A DNA stretch of 64,000 nt from Poa pratensis. Taxonomy: Eukaryota > Streptophyta > Magnoliopsida > Poales > Poaceae. Below are positions 24,055 through 35,240 of the stretch, in pieces. The DNA lies in contig CAMZMU010000111.1 in assembly GCA_947311845.1 (NCBI GenBank), positions 17,936,737 to 18,000,736 of the forward strand, in the 5' to 3' direction. The notes below the pieces were generated by a model that saw only the letters and a list, made by a program, of their open reading frames with translations, searched no databases and was not told the DNA's origin. Each line of letters begins with the position of its first letter. Positions within the stretch are counted from its first letter, which is position 1. A program made the position numbers and the translations under genes.

Positions 24055-26078
24055 AAAAGCAAAAACAGGATATCTGCACAAGTCATTTCATGCATGTCTT
24101 GAAAGAAGGTTCCTTTCTCCCTGTAGTTTCATCCTTTGTGATGGTTTGTTTTGTAATCCAGAGTAACAGTTTTCAAGTCCTTCCTGTCAAAACCAGAACT
24201 TCTGTTACCAGTTCCTTTTGTAAATTTCAGTTTATTTGAAATTTCTGCTGCTTATCTCTTTGTCGCCATTTATGTTCTTATATTGTTGACATATGAAACT
24301 GCGCACAAAGAGTTTCTGTTATTCAGTCATCAAGACTAGGCAGCTCTCTATAGCTGGATTACATGCTTTCTCATTATGATCAATTGTTTCGTAATATGTT
24401 ATCTGAAGAAATTTCAACCTTGACTGTAGTGGACAATTATGTATTACCATTTAGTTCTGTGTGACCATAACTACAAAAACTACATAACAAGGTTGTCTAC
24501 AGAGAGACATAGGTTCATTATGAGAATGGAAGGACTGAGATTTTACATTGCCTTTATCATCGAGCTCTAGCAAACACATCAATCCACCTCTAGTTTTATT
24601 GTAATCATGCTCAACTGCGCATTGCATATTGTTTTGAATCTTTGCCATGGCATTGAAAATATGCGCACTTCTGCAAATAATTTTCTGTTCAAAATCAACA
24701 AGAAAATAATATTTATTAGGCTTACTTAGCCACCAATTAAGAAAAAAATAACAGTGCGTGGAATTTTCAAATTTGTAAGCAGGTCACAGTATGTTTATTC
24801 AGTGCACTTAAGTGTCGAAACTCCTTATTCCACCTACTCAGCATTGTTTTCTATGAGCATACCTTTGTGATTGAAAAACGACCTGGGCCACCTTTTGAAA
24901 CAGTGATTTCATCAGACACTGTCAAGATTGTTCACTTTATCAGACCCTGTCCCGATGCAGTTATTTACCTAAATGAAGAAGATGAATTAATCTAGAGAAA
25001 ACACATCATTCAACTCATATCTGTAATGGGAAATAGTGGGCCATCTACGGTGGTATCTACAATAGTTTTGTTGATTTTTGGTGCATTTTTTGTTCAATTT
25101 ATTGTTACCAAATATGTGGAAACTTTTGTGATTTTCTTGTGTAGTGCACTCACTGTTATTGTTGTTGTAAAGCTTTTAATCTAGCCTCTAAAGTATGTTA
25201 CAGATGTCTCTGCATGGATATTGCTAATCAAGCTATATCCATAATCAGTTCCATCATGAATAGGCCCAGATTGCCAGGCCCTTTAGCCCAAAATTGTAAT
25301 GCTGATCTCCTTCTTAATCTTAACTTGAGATGTTGGAGAGGCTTCACCCACAAGAGATTCTAGTCAAGCCTTGTTCTCATTTTCTGCTTGGTACACAGTC
25401 AGCACTTAGTACTGTAGTTGGGATTTGATTCATGCATTCTTTCGAAAAAAATGTCCATGCCTAGTCTGCACTTAGTACTGTAGTTCAGTAGTGACAAGGT
25501 GATGAATTGGTTGAGTTAGATAAGAAATGAAGGGCATACATCCCCAGTCTGTAGGACAGTTTTGTTCTACCACAGCATTGTCTTGTCTTGTTTTTGGCAC
25601 TTAGAACAAAATAAGGGCACTACCTGCTGACTAGTGCAAATGTACTTGGTATTCCCTTATTGTCAGCAGTTAAAACACATAGAAACCCGAAAAGAAATTT
25701 GTTTGGTGTTCTGAGACCACTGTTGTTTGGTGTCAACACGATTGCCCAACGCAGTTTCAAGTTTCTAGATTATGGCTAGTATTCATTGTCAACCAGCTTT
25801 GTGTTATAGATTATGGCTGTGTCACCAGATGCACAACTAGCAAAATGCAAGTTGGTTAAGTAGGAACTTGCTCTTGTCACACAGAACTAGAATATGATCA
25901 CTGCTGCAAAAAATACTGTCATGTTTCATAACAATTTTGTTTTTATCCTACACTAAAACCTGTCAATAACATCAAAAGATTACTATTCACAGAGATCACA
26001 TCTATTTAAACCATAACTGTGTGATTCAACTCAACAGCTATGTGATATTTTATCAAACACCAGGATCGTAAGGAGACT
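24055..26078. other. Intergenic DNA downstream of RPL29
   Basis: The RPL29 3' UTR is followed by AT-rich DNA with no recognised gene or element. A short repeat (CACTTAGTACTGTAGTT) occurs at about 25400 and 25470. Confidence 0.4.
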
Positions 26079-26092
26079 TATTCAGCAAGGGT

Positions 26093-26167
26093 ACTATGGC
26101 TGTGTACATCGATTGGTGCAGAGGCTAGGGTATACCCCCTTTTTGAAAAAAAATAAGAGTGCTCCAA
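26093..26167 (+). mobile_element. LINE 3' stub (about 75 bp) with 14 bp target duplication
   Basis: This short insert (GCTGTGTACATCGATTGGTG..., then an A-rich end) matches the 3' UTR style of the LINE at 5985-6050 (GCTGTGTGCATCACTCGATG...). It is flanked by perfect 14 bp direct repeats TATTCAGCAAGGGT at 26079-26092 and 26168-26181. It is an extremely 5'-truncated LINE insertion. Confidence 0.85.
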
Positions 26168-26181
26168 TATTCAGCAAGGGT

Positions 26182-27505
26182 TGTCTACCTGTGTGTGTCT
26201 TCTATGCATTTTCCTTTCCCAGTTCTAACTACTCCAAATATGGATTTTCCATTAGTCTACGACCTATTTTCAGTGACATGGGCAGCTCAATGCAATATCC
26301 AACCTGTGGCATCATGTGTACCAGCTTGATTTGCTTCCTTTCCCCAAATGTCCTTGGCTGTACCAAAATTGAACCACACTCTATTCACTCCTTTATATAG
26401 AAAAATCTGAAAACTGACACTTGTCAGTGGCAAATGAAGCTGTGCTATTATTGTTTGATTTAAATTTAGTTTATTAATGTTAGCCGTCAATGTCTTGGAG
26501 GAAAAGGCATCAACTATTACCTGCTCACAAGGCTCAAGAAAGCATAGCAATTTAAAACAAAACTAAGATGTGAATGGTTTCAAGTTGTAAGATGTTTGAT
26601 CTCCGACAAGGACATGATGACAACTGACTATGGGAAAACACCAGCACTGCTTCAGAAAAGCAGACGGCTCATGCATGATTAGTATAATTAAATATTAGTA
26701 GTGACAGCAGCATATGTTTTAGGTGCTTGGATCCTTCCTATCATTGCTACTTGCTTTCTATTCTCTCCTTTGACACGGTAAATGTTAGTCAACCTCCTAT
26801 AACTGCCTCGGAAGACAAGTTTCTTTCCAATATCTTCCACTGCCAATAGTAGCATCTGGAAGGTTCCTTCTTTAAGCATCACTGTATCATTGTTCAATAA
26901 AGCATTTGACTTGCAACACAAGTTTTTCTTTTGAAAAGATTGAGCCTATCAATTTCTTCTCTATGGCTTAGTATATGTTCTACAATTCTGCAACTCTGTT
27001 TTAGGGCTAGTAAATCTTGATTCTACGGTATGTTGATTATTGAGTGAAATATTATTAGGATTATTTAGTAAAACTTAGGGTGCATACACCTCCAACTAAA
27101 ACACGATGGCATTTAGAAAATGGTTAGTGTGGCACATGTAGTTATATACTATTCACAGGCCTGCCATTCTTACAGAATTATACAACACAATATTCTGTTT
27201 AGGAGTTAATGAGCAGGATTCCAGTCTCCCATGAATCAATTAAACTAAACTAGAAATATTCAACACAATAAGGCGCATAGAACTCAAGGTGGAAAATTTA
27301 TATATGAGTAGATGTGTATGTACAAGTGATTTGGCGTACACTGTATATGCATAGGAGCATATGGTCTGCCAATGCATGTGAAAATCTATAGCGCACAAGA
27401 AAATCCAACTGGAGCTATAGCACTACATCACAAACAAGAGGTAAGATGTGAGGAGCTAAAATTGGAAAAGCAAACCGAAGAGTAACACACGCTCGCAGTC
27501 AGAAC
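26182..27505. other. Intergenic DNA, MYB 3' side
   Basis: No gene recognised. The last few hundred bases probably hold the 3' UTR of the minus-strand MYB gene. Confidence 0.4.
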
Positions 27506-28747
27506 TCATGCAAAGTCGCTCATAAACTGGTCATAAAACGAGTCAGACCAAATAGGCAGCTGAGCGCTGTTGCCATCAGCATCACAGCTTGAGGTACTGC
27601 AAGCATCGCCAAGGTTGGAGATAGGGAAGTCAGCGAGCGGTGGAAGGGAGTTCTCTGACAGGAAGCGGTTTCTGGCTGCCATCCTCCCCGGCACACCGCT
27701 GTTCGCAGTGTAATCTGCGTTCTGGTTGGTACCATTATTGATGGTATGTTCAAAGAATGAGCTATCAGGTATCTGGATGTCGGCAGTTGCCCAGTTACGA
27801 AGTCTTGGCCATTGATACCCTCCAGGATCCTTGGAGACGACAGCGAAGACAAGGAAGACATCTGCGAAGGGCTCAGGAGGCCCATCTGCTCCAGGTCAGT
27901 GGGGATGGTGTTGATGCTGCTGGAGCTGGGACTCGTCGCAATGGCCGCCGCAGACTGAAGCAGGCACTGTAGGTACTCGAGCTTTGCTGCCTGTACTGCA
28001 TCAGCTTGCAGCTGCTGGCTGGCGGTGTTGTCTTCCCATGGGCGCTGCTCGACGAGCTGGCGGAGGTTGGCAAGCGCGATGAGCTGTGGCAGCGCGGCGA
28101 AGAAGTCGGTCCTTGGTCGGTGTGTCATGGGTCGAAGCCCATCTGGATCAGCTTCTTCTTGAGGTGGGTGTTCCAGAAGTTCTTGATCTCGTTGTCGGTC
28201 CGTCCCGGGAGGTGCTTCGCGATGGCTGACCACCTGGTTTGATCAGTTTACGTGTGTTAGCAAGATCGGCCCATGTCAAATAGTATGTTTTTTTTCTTGA
28301 AGATTATGCCAACATGCAGGCAGTTGATAGATGGCTGGAAGAATATATGGAAAGGATTTGGCAGAGGCTGTAGTGCAGTACTTGTTGCCAAGGACGGAGT
28401 GGAGCTGGAGAATGGTCTGTTCTTCCTCAGGGGTGAACTTCCCTCTCTTGATATCTGACCTCAGGTAGTTGGTCCATCTCAGCCTGCAGCTCTTGCCGCA
28501 TCTGTTCAGTCCTGGTGACATGAGACTAGATGCATGAGCTACATTTCCGACGAAAGCTACTTACGGCATTTGTGCCCGGCTCTGAGACAGAAACTTTAAG
28601 CTCGCATCGCGTACCTGCAAGCTTCGGCAGCGCTCTCCAGCTCCCATGGCCGTGCTTCTGGATGTAGTCCGTGAGCTTCTGGTCTTCTTCAGGTGTCCAA
28701 GGACCCTTCTTGAGGCCATTCTCGTCGCAGCAAGGAGACCTCCCCAT
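27506..28747 (-). CDS. R2R3-MYB transcription factor, MYB93/MYB92/MYB53 type, frameshifted in exon 3
   Basis: Nuclear DNA-binding regulator; Arabidopsis relatives of this type act in root endodermis, suberin and lateral-root control. Exon 1 is 28747-28615 (133 bp), exon 2 is 28511-28382 (130 bp) and exon 3 is 28233-27506, with sizes and splice positions canonical for R2R3-MYBs. The start [20 protein letters not shown] is followed by R2 (to LPKLAG), then R3 ([17 protein letters not shown] to [19 protein letters not shown]). Beyond the repeats, [20 protein letters not shown] matches the MYB93 group. Exon 3 has two one-base losses: at about 28129-28131 (after GFDP, giving an immediate TGA and a 123-residue product) and at about 27782. 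The frames between and after remain well conserved to the TGA at 27506, so the lesions are recent or are assembly errors. If real, the DNA-binding part stays and the activation region is lost. Confidence 0.88.
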
Positions 28748-29702
28748 TGATGGGATTGGGGTAGGATGGTGCAGTTGGGAAGGAGGGAGACAAGCTATCT
28801 GCTTCCCTAGCTTGGTCCTTGGGGCTTCCTCCTGTGCCAAGGATGGCTGGTCACCGGAACACAACTTCCTCTATATAAAGGCCAAGAAATCCCGGTTTCC
28901 TGAACCAAGGTTAGACATAATTTATTTGAGTGGCAATGACCAGTTTGCCCTTTGGTCATTCGAGTGCGCGACGTGCATGTCAAGCGTCGGAGGGCAAGGG
29001 TCTTGGTGTCCGCACAATATTAAGGGCCGTTGATCCATGTTGTTGACTCGGGTTATGGGTGGTTGCCAGGCTGCTAGCTAGCTACTACCTGGGTACGCAA
29101 TCACATCGATGTCTCTTGTGTTCCATTAGCCTTCCTTTGAACAAGGTGTTTTGCTTAAGCTTTATCTTGTTTTTGTTGTGTATGTCTACTTTGCAAGCGA
29201 AATTGTGGCCTATGTCAATTTTCAAGCGTGCCCCGGAAACGGCGGCACACCTTTTTTGGTGCCGTTTCACCTTGCGAATTCGGCCCATGGTCACCTTTTA
29301 TTCAAATAAAAAATGAGGCGAAGTTATGGGCAATTGCCGGTGCTAAGCACTTGGGGTCTATTTTGCCACGAGGTAATCGTGTTTTTATTCGCCCTCTGTT
29401 GGTCTTTTTGTTAGGAATTTTGTGAAATTACATGAGAGATGTTTTATCCCTTATTAAAAAACTCGTTTTTATTGTTATCATGTGCAGATATAACCTTGCA
29501 TTGGATGTTGGCATTTAATACGGCATCATCACATCATTGTTAACAGTTGATTAGAACATGTCCCATTTAGCATATTCTTATATTACTTGGGGGGCCTGGC
29601 TGCCATTCCATATAATTGATCAAAAGTTTTAGAAGTAGAGATTCCTGGAAATGTACACACTAAAGTGATGTAGTTTCAACAACTCTCATTCGACAAGTCC
29701 TA
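28748..29702. other. Upstream region of the MYB gene and spacer
   Basis: Leader and promoter of the minus-strand MYB gene, then unassigned AT-rich DNA. No other gene recognised. Confidence 0.4.
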
Positions 29703-30890
29703 TTGTTTTTCTTTGAAACGGGGGCAAACTTTTTGCCTCATCATATTCATTTTAGAGGTTACAAACTAGCCAAACGGCTCACGATACAAAAGTATACTCT
29801 CGCAACCGTGATGCCCCAAAGAAAGGCATTTTTCTTGATAAAAGCCAAGATGGGGTTCGGCAAAGTTGCAATATTCAGAAACACCCGTGCATTATGCTCA
29901 TTCCAAATCTCCCAAGAGTGAGAATGACCAAGAAAATGAGGCCCCTACGCCGAGAGCCACGAGTGTTGGTAACCGAGCACCACCAATCCTCGATGGCGTT
30001 GAAGTTTGCCCATTAGGAACTGTCAAAATGATCTACCTATCCAAGCCAATGAATGTTTCCCTCCATATACTCAGCCGCGTACTACATTGAATAAAAGGTG
30101 TGTTGCGGATTCGGTTCCATCATGCAAAGTTGACGAAGACTGCAATTTGGCCAACCGTGGCAGAGGAGGTGATCGGCCATCCTCACCTGATTTTGAAGTA
30201 TAAACCAGGCAAGGCGCCCACTTACTCCAACACACATGCTTCATGAAGAATGTATTTGAAGCCTCAAACTGCACCAAGTACGCCGAATATGCGGAGTAAG
30301 AGCCCAAGGGAGTTAGCTTTCGCACAATGCTACCTGGGGGCTGGGACACCCTGGAGAAGATCGGCCATTCTCACCTGATTTTGAAGTATAAGCCAGGCGA
30401 GGCGGCCTCCTCACCTGATTTGGAAGTATAAGCCAGGCGAGGCCCCCACCGAAGATGTGGAGTAAGAACCCAAGGGAGTTAGCTTCTGCACAATGCTATT
30501 TGGGACACCCTGGATAAGATGAATATCTTGGAGCTTGGACCAAAGGGGAAAAACTCAGTAATGTGGAGCACCGTGATGACAATGCCACTATTGATATTGA
30601 TATTTGCAATCCAAGAATCGTGTCTCAAAGCTTTAGAGATGGAGATGTTCCGAAAATCGGAGATGGCAAAATTAGAAGGTGCAAGATCATTCGGCTTTGG
30701 ACTGTCAAGCCAAGGAGAATGCCAACATTTGGTGGTAAGACCATCTCCAATCGTGATGGTGGTCGATGCGTAAAATAGATCCATATCGGTCGCATCGCAT
30801 GGCTTCCCAAACCGACCCAAGCGCGGCTCGGGTCCATCCATTCAAGCCATTGCCACCGAAGTCGCAAGTCCCTAACAAACTTCTCAAAAC
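29703..30890 (-). mobile_element. LINE relic, reverse orientation, 3' part of ORF2
   Basis: Read on the minus strand, several frames preserve the C-terminal region of a plant LINE. 30841-30479 has the blocks LFYASTTITIGDGLTTKCWH and LRHDSWIANININSG; 30349-30071 has GSYSAYSAYLVQFEAS and later C-terminal parts. The T-rich plus-strand start at about 29703 corresponds to the poly(A) end. The frames are broken throughout. It belongs to a different LINE family from the one at 2947-6050. Confidence 0.75.
30172..30445. repeat. Three dispersed copies of a roughly 40 bp motif
   Basis: CTCACCTGATTTTGAAGTAT followed by AA(A/G)CCAGGC(A/G)AGGC occurs at about 30180, 30370 and 30411. The last two are nearly adjacent. 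They lie inside the LINE relic and look like local duplication. Confidence 0.8.
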
Positions 30891-31859
30891 CGAGGATGCT
30901 GAGGCCTAGGGATGTAAATGGTATGGATAATTTTTCTGCTCATCGTTTCTGAGCATATGGTATGCACTTTTAGGAATCCGTCGGATATAGATTCTGAGGG
31001 TGGATATTGGTCAAACAAATATCCGAGGGATATGGTAGACATATATGGTATTGATGATCTGTGACAGCTATGGATTATATGAGAATTATCCGCTAATCTC
31101 AGCTAAGATTAGCCCAACCCCAAATGTGCAGATGGCCTATTTAGTCCATTGACCCGTTTGTGCAGTCTATCACTAGTACAGAATGACACATCGAAAACGG
31201 GCCAAAACCCCCATCGGAAACGGAGAAAGGGTCCGTGTCCCCGACCCCGTGGCTGATGTGAAGGCCCTTATCGGCAACGGAGGCGAAAAACCGTCGCCGA
31301 TGAGGCCTCTTTTTGGCAACGGTTGTGCACGCCCCTCCGTTTCCTTAGTGTCGAGCTCATCAGTGACGGAGTTTTCATATTTACCCGTTTGCAGTGAGGT
31401 TTCTTCATAAGCCTATTATTGCACGTTTATAGATGCCACTGGTCACTTAAAATCTCACAGCACAAGCACAAGTATGATAGAAAATTCATTCATAAGGTAT
31501 AACAAATGTCACCGATACACTGCATCACAAGATAACCAATTACACTTATCTTCATTTTCATGCCTCTCTAAATCTATCATTTGCATGTCTAGCTAAATCT
31601 ATCAACTCGTCACTTTGTCCCCTGCTTTTCGTGCCTCTTTTATAAAGTGGTCACTGAAATGGAAAGAGAGAATATATGAGTCCATGTTATCTCAGTATAC
31701 ATATAACATAAAGGACATATAACGTAAAGGATGCATAAGACAGAACAACAAACTTACAAATCCATTGCATAAGACATGAGTTTCTTACACTACTGATTGG
31801 TGTTAGATCTGTTCTTTTCGAGCGACACTAAAAAACGGATCGGAGGGAGTCATGTTTTA

Positions 31860-32348
31860 ACTGGTCCTATGAAAAATCCTAAACAGAACAATGACAACAA
31901 CCCTAGTTCATCGGCACGACGACCGGTCACAAAAAGATGTATTACCTTTGGATCTGGCGGGAGTACGTAGTCGTCTCGTCGTCCTCCACCTACAGATCTG
32001 GCGCCCTCCTCCTCCGTCGACGTCCACCTCCTCCTCCTCCTCCAAATCCGCCACCACCTCAAGATCGGCCACCTCCTCCAGATCAGCCACTTCCTCCTCC
32101 AGATCGCCACTTCCTCCTCCAGATGTGGTTCTACTGGTAGATCCGCCGGATGTGCTGCAACACCACCTCATAAATGACCAACTCCAGATCGGCCTGGCTC
32201 AGAGGACGCTGGGCATCACGGAGGAGGAGGGCGCCAGATGGTGGCGCCGCTGCATCACTAGCGGACGCATGGCCGCCTCCAGATCGACCTTGCCCTCACG
32301 AAGGGCTACCGCTAGGCCGGATCTGGAAGCACCGGCAGAGGAAGCCAT
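31860..32348 (-). other. Leader-like region and short ORF inside the CACTA element
   Basis: An ATG at 32348 follows a TCTCCTCACTCTCTCTC leader-like stretch and opens 49 codons (MASSAGASRSGLAVALREGK...) to a TGA near 32200. Further on, the DNA is a CTCC- and AGATC-rich low-complexity run. It may be the start of a decayed element gene. The product is not recognised. Confidence 0.35.
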
Positions 32349-32654
32349 GAGAGAGAGTGAGGAGAGTTAAAAGCTACAGCGTGCGGCGGCTATGGTTGGA
32401 AGAGAGACAGTGAGAGAGTGAGAATGAGACTGATGACTTGCTTGGGCCGGGCCAGTAGTACATTTATAAGTACCAAATTGGCAACGGACATTTTATATAA
32501 CCGTTTCCATTGCTTTTATACCAGCGACAGAGTAGACCTACTTACAGATACTCTAAATTACATATGCTAGGATACATATATTAATAATAATGATGACTTA
32601 ACTACATACGCATTTGATATTAATAATGAAGTAACGATTACATATATGCTACTA

Positions 32655-33173
32655 CTAGCTAATTCTACTACTAGCTGCTGCTGATGAAGACTCGGGCTCG
32701 TCAACGCTATACACGAGGGCCTCCCTCCGGAACAAAGTACCGTCAAAGATCTTGATGAAGAACCCGTTTTCGCCGTCGAACTCGAAGCACAAAAAGTGCC
32801 CCTGCTCGAGCTTGTACGATTGGGCGAAAGACTTCCATCCCTGGCTAAGGTACAAATTCCCCCCGACACTCACGGCCGTCTTCACCGCCCAGCTGCGGTT
32901 CTCGCAGTCCTCCATCTTCAGATGCATGTTACTTGGCACCATGCCTTGGAGCTTCTCCGCGAACGCCCTCGAGAGTCTCAGGCGCCCCTCGATGCCCTTG
33001 TACAGGATAATCAAGAACTCGAATCCACGCAGCTCCGGGGACAGGTCTTCAGCGGACGGTGAGGGCGACACCGACAACGTGGCATTGCCGCTGCGCCCCC
33101 TACCACGGCCGCGTCCTCGTCCACGGTCGCGCCCCCTACCACGGCCGCGACCGCTGCTGGTACCTCTCGCCAT
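32655..33173 (-). CDS. B3 DNA-binding domain protein (REM-like) inside a CACTA transposon
   Basis: An intact single-exon ORF of 172 codons. I chose the ATG at 33173 (MARGTSSGRGRGRGRDRGRG) because the upstream in-frame extension to 33320 reads like leader. Residues 8-27 are a Gly-Arg repeat, a nucleic-acid-binding type tail. Residues about 51-152 form a plant B3 domain: FEFLIILYKGIEGRLRLSRAF, then MVPSNMHLKMEDCENRSWAV, a GWKSFAQSYKLEQGHFLCFE block, and FFIKIFDGTLFRRE. B3 domains are known as sequence-specific DNA binders of plant transcription factors. This gene lies wholly between the CACTA ends with no frame damage, so it is either cargo captured from a host REM gene or a domesticated element function. 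The domain call is strong; role and expression are unknown. Confidence 0.8.
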   Translation of the reverse strand: MARGTSSGRGRGRGRDRGRGRGRGRGRSGNATLSVSPSPSAEDLSPELRGFEFLIILYKGIEGRLRLSRAFAEKLQGMVPSNMHLKMEDCENRSWAVKTAVSVGGNLYLSQGWKSFAQSYKLEQGHFLCFEFDGENGFFIKIFDGTLFRREALVYSVDEPESSSAAASSRIS

Positions 33174-33962
33174 GGATTTGGACAGAGGGGATCTGGCGAA
33201 GATTAGAAAACGGGAGGCGATGGACTGTGGCTTCAAAGAGACTGCTGCTGGTACCTCTCGCCATTTATACTGCGGGTCTGCTCCGCCCAACTCCCCATCT
33301 GCCCCTTCGCTAGCCTCCACGTGTCAACATTTTCAACGGTTGGAAAAATCTATCCGTTGCCTTGGAGAAACTATTGGAAACGGGTCATTTAAATGACCGT
33401 TGCCAATATAATGCGTGACGGAGAAAGGACAATGTCCGTTGCCAATGTTGGCGGGCCAGCCGCGGCCCAGGCCAGGCTTGTACGCACCGGCCGTGTGGAA
33501 AGCGCGATTTTCCGTCGCCTAACTCGTGTCGTTTCCATAGAGGGGTATCCGATGTGTTGTTCTGTACTGGTGTATTCTATTATTAGTATTGCATTTTGCG
33601 CTATTATTACTTAATGGTATAGCTTATTGTTACCACATTAGTTTGCCTTTGGATGCTTGTGATGTGGTGCTATCACGCATGCTGCCGTGTTGTGCAGGTT
33701 TGACCAAACGATGGCAGTTACACGCTTGAATGATTTTTTGACCATATATTGTTTTCATGTGTCTTATACGCATATTTATTGAATATATTTATCCGCTTCC
33801 GCTATGAATCTGCACTTTGATATAGTCCACGCCCGGATCTGCATCCGATCATTATCCGCTCCGCTACTAATCCGTCAAGAAAATGTGGAAAATGATGTGT
33901 AAATAGCCTTATCCAATTTGATCCGTTTACAACTTTACATCGCTTTTGGCCTACACACCAAG

Positions 33963-34414
33963 GCTAATTTTTTTTTAAATAATACACGAAAATTATTTAA
34001 TTCTGGAAATATTACGCAAAATTTATTTTTTTCAAAAATATTATCCAGTCGGTCTTGGCGAAGCCGACAGGTGCCTGTCGTCCTTGGCGAAACCGACAGG
34101 TGCCTTGTCGTCCTTGGCGAAGCCGACTAGTGCCTTGTCGTCTTTGGGGAAGACGACTAGTGGCGTGCAGTGACAAAAACACGCCACTGGTAATATTTAC
34201 TAGTGGCGTGCACTAGCATATACACGCCACTGATAACACATACACGCCACTGGTACGCCACCAAGGACTACAGGCACCTACTCGTCTTCGCCAACAACGA
34301 CAGGCACCTGTCGGCTTCAGCAAAACCGATTGGAGAATATTTCTGAAAAAAATAAATTTTGCGTAATATTTCCAGAATTAAATAATTTTCGTGTATTATT
34401 TAAAAAAAATTAGC
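33963..34414. mobile_element. Mutator-type MITE with long terminal inverted repeats (452 bp)
   Basis: The ends are GCTAATTTTTTTTTAAATAA and its mirror; the inverted repeats extend about 85 bp with few mismatches. Perfect 9 bp target duplications CACACCAAG lie at 33954-33962 and 34415-34423, diagnostic of Mutator-like elements. The middle has tandem GGCGAAGCCGACAGGTGCC-like units and alternating TAGTGGCGTG and CACGCCACTG motifs. Confidence 0.9.
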
Positions 34415-34559
34415 CACACCAAGTCCCATTTGACTTTGCATTTTCCGTATGAAACCTTGTGCGAACAAGCCCACCGAAAGGAGTCATATAGTAGTATGCC
34501 ATCATTTAGTTTTTTTTAATATATCCTAAGTATATAAAAGTTGGATTATATCGCGATTT

Positions 34560-35240
34560 GTGAGAGCCCCACGCACTGTAGCAGCTACAGTCTGCTACAG
34601 TGTTGAACAGTGCAGCGATCCGCGCCGTCCATCGGCGATCGGGCGGCCCGCAGCAGACGCGTCCGTGACGTCTTTGCAAAAAGGCACCTCGCTCTCGAGA
34701 AATTGCTCCGCTGCCCAGAGTTTTCACGAAGCGAAGGACCTATACGAAATTACAACAACACCAAAGGGTTTTTCTGCAAAACAGCCCAGACCGCCCCCTG
34801 CCCCCCACCTTCTCTCTCACGCGCGGCGGAAAGCCGTGCCGCCGCCGACGCGAATCGCCGCTCCTCCGCTGCTCGCCGCACAGATCGAAGGCCACCACGG
34901 TTCCCGCCGCCGTTCCCTCCACCTCCTCCGCGAGTTTTGTCTGCTGAGACGCCGCGCAGCCGACGGAATCTACGCCGTAGTCCGCCGTGGTCCGCTTCCT
35001 CCGCCCCCACTTCCTCCCGCCGCCGGCCGCGCTCCGGCCACCCAGAGGAGGCGGAGCCACCCCGTCCGGACGCTCCGCGCCCACGCGCTTTCACCGCGCC
35101 AAGCCGCGCGGTTCACCGCGCGCGGATTCGTCGCCGGCGAGCGGCGACCTTGCCGTGCCCACGATTTCCAGCGCCGACGTCATCCTCACGCCAGCCTGAC
35201 GACGCCGCGGGCCCCTGCTGTCAGCGTTCTTCTTTAAGAA
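34560..35240. other. GC-rich block in the Helitron, possible captured gene fragment
   Basis: About 680 bp of very GC-rich DNA with open frames on both strands, rich in CCGCC and CTCC. It resembles a plant promoter plus first-exon island, but no protein family could be recognised in any frame. Helitrons often carry such captured pieces. Confidence 0.4.

Larger units (their letters stand above)
31171..33572. mobile_element. CACTA transposon, 2402 bp, carrying a B3-domain gene
   Basis: The left end is CACTAGTACAGAATGACACA. The right end is the reverse of CACCAGTACAGAACAACACA. Both are flanked by TAT (31168-31170 and 33573-33575), the 3 bp target expected of CACTA elements. Motifs of the GGCAACGG / CCGTTGCC type repeat near both ends (about 31270, 31315, 32487, 33405 and 33437), as expected of subterminal transposase-binding repeats. 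No transposase gene was recognised, so it is non-autonomous. Confidence 0.85.
30909..33945. mobile_element. hAT-like element, split by a CACTA insertion
   Basis: The left end GGGATGTAAATGG...TATGGATA and the right end (reverse) GCGATGTAAAGTTG...GATCAAATTGGATA resemble each other, with the GATGTAAA-type end and GGATA-rich subterminal DNA of grass hAT elements. The flanks GAGGCCTA (30901-30908) and TTGGCCTA (33946-33953) match at 6 of 8 bases. Without the CACTA insert it is about 630 bp, non-autonomous. Confidence 0.5.

Noticed and set aside
28276..28864. Extended MYB start upstream of MGRSPCC
   Set aside because: The 39 extra residues are leader-like. The MGRSPCC start is the family norm and gives the canonical 133 bp first exon.
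32752..33396. Plus-strand frame opposite the B3 gene
   Set aside because: Shadow of the B3 ORF: the minus-strand frame has the recognisable domain.
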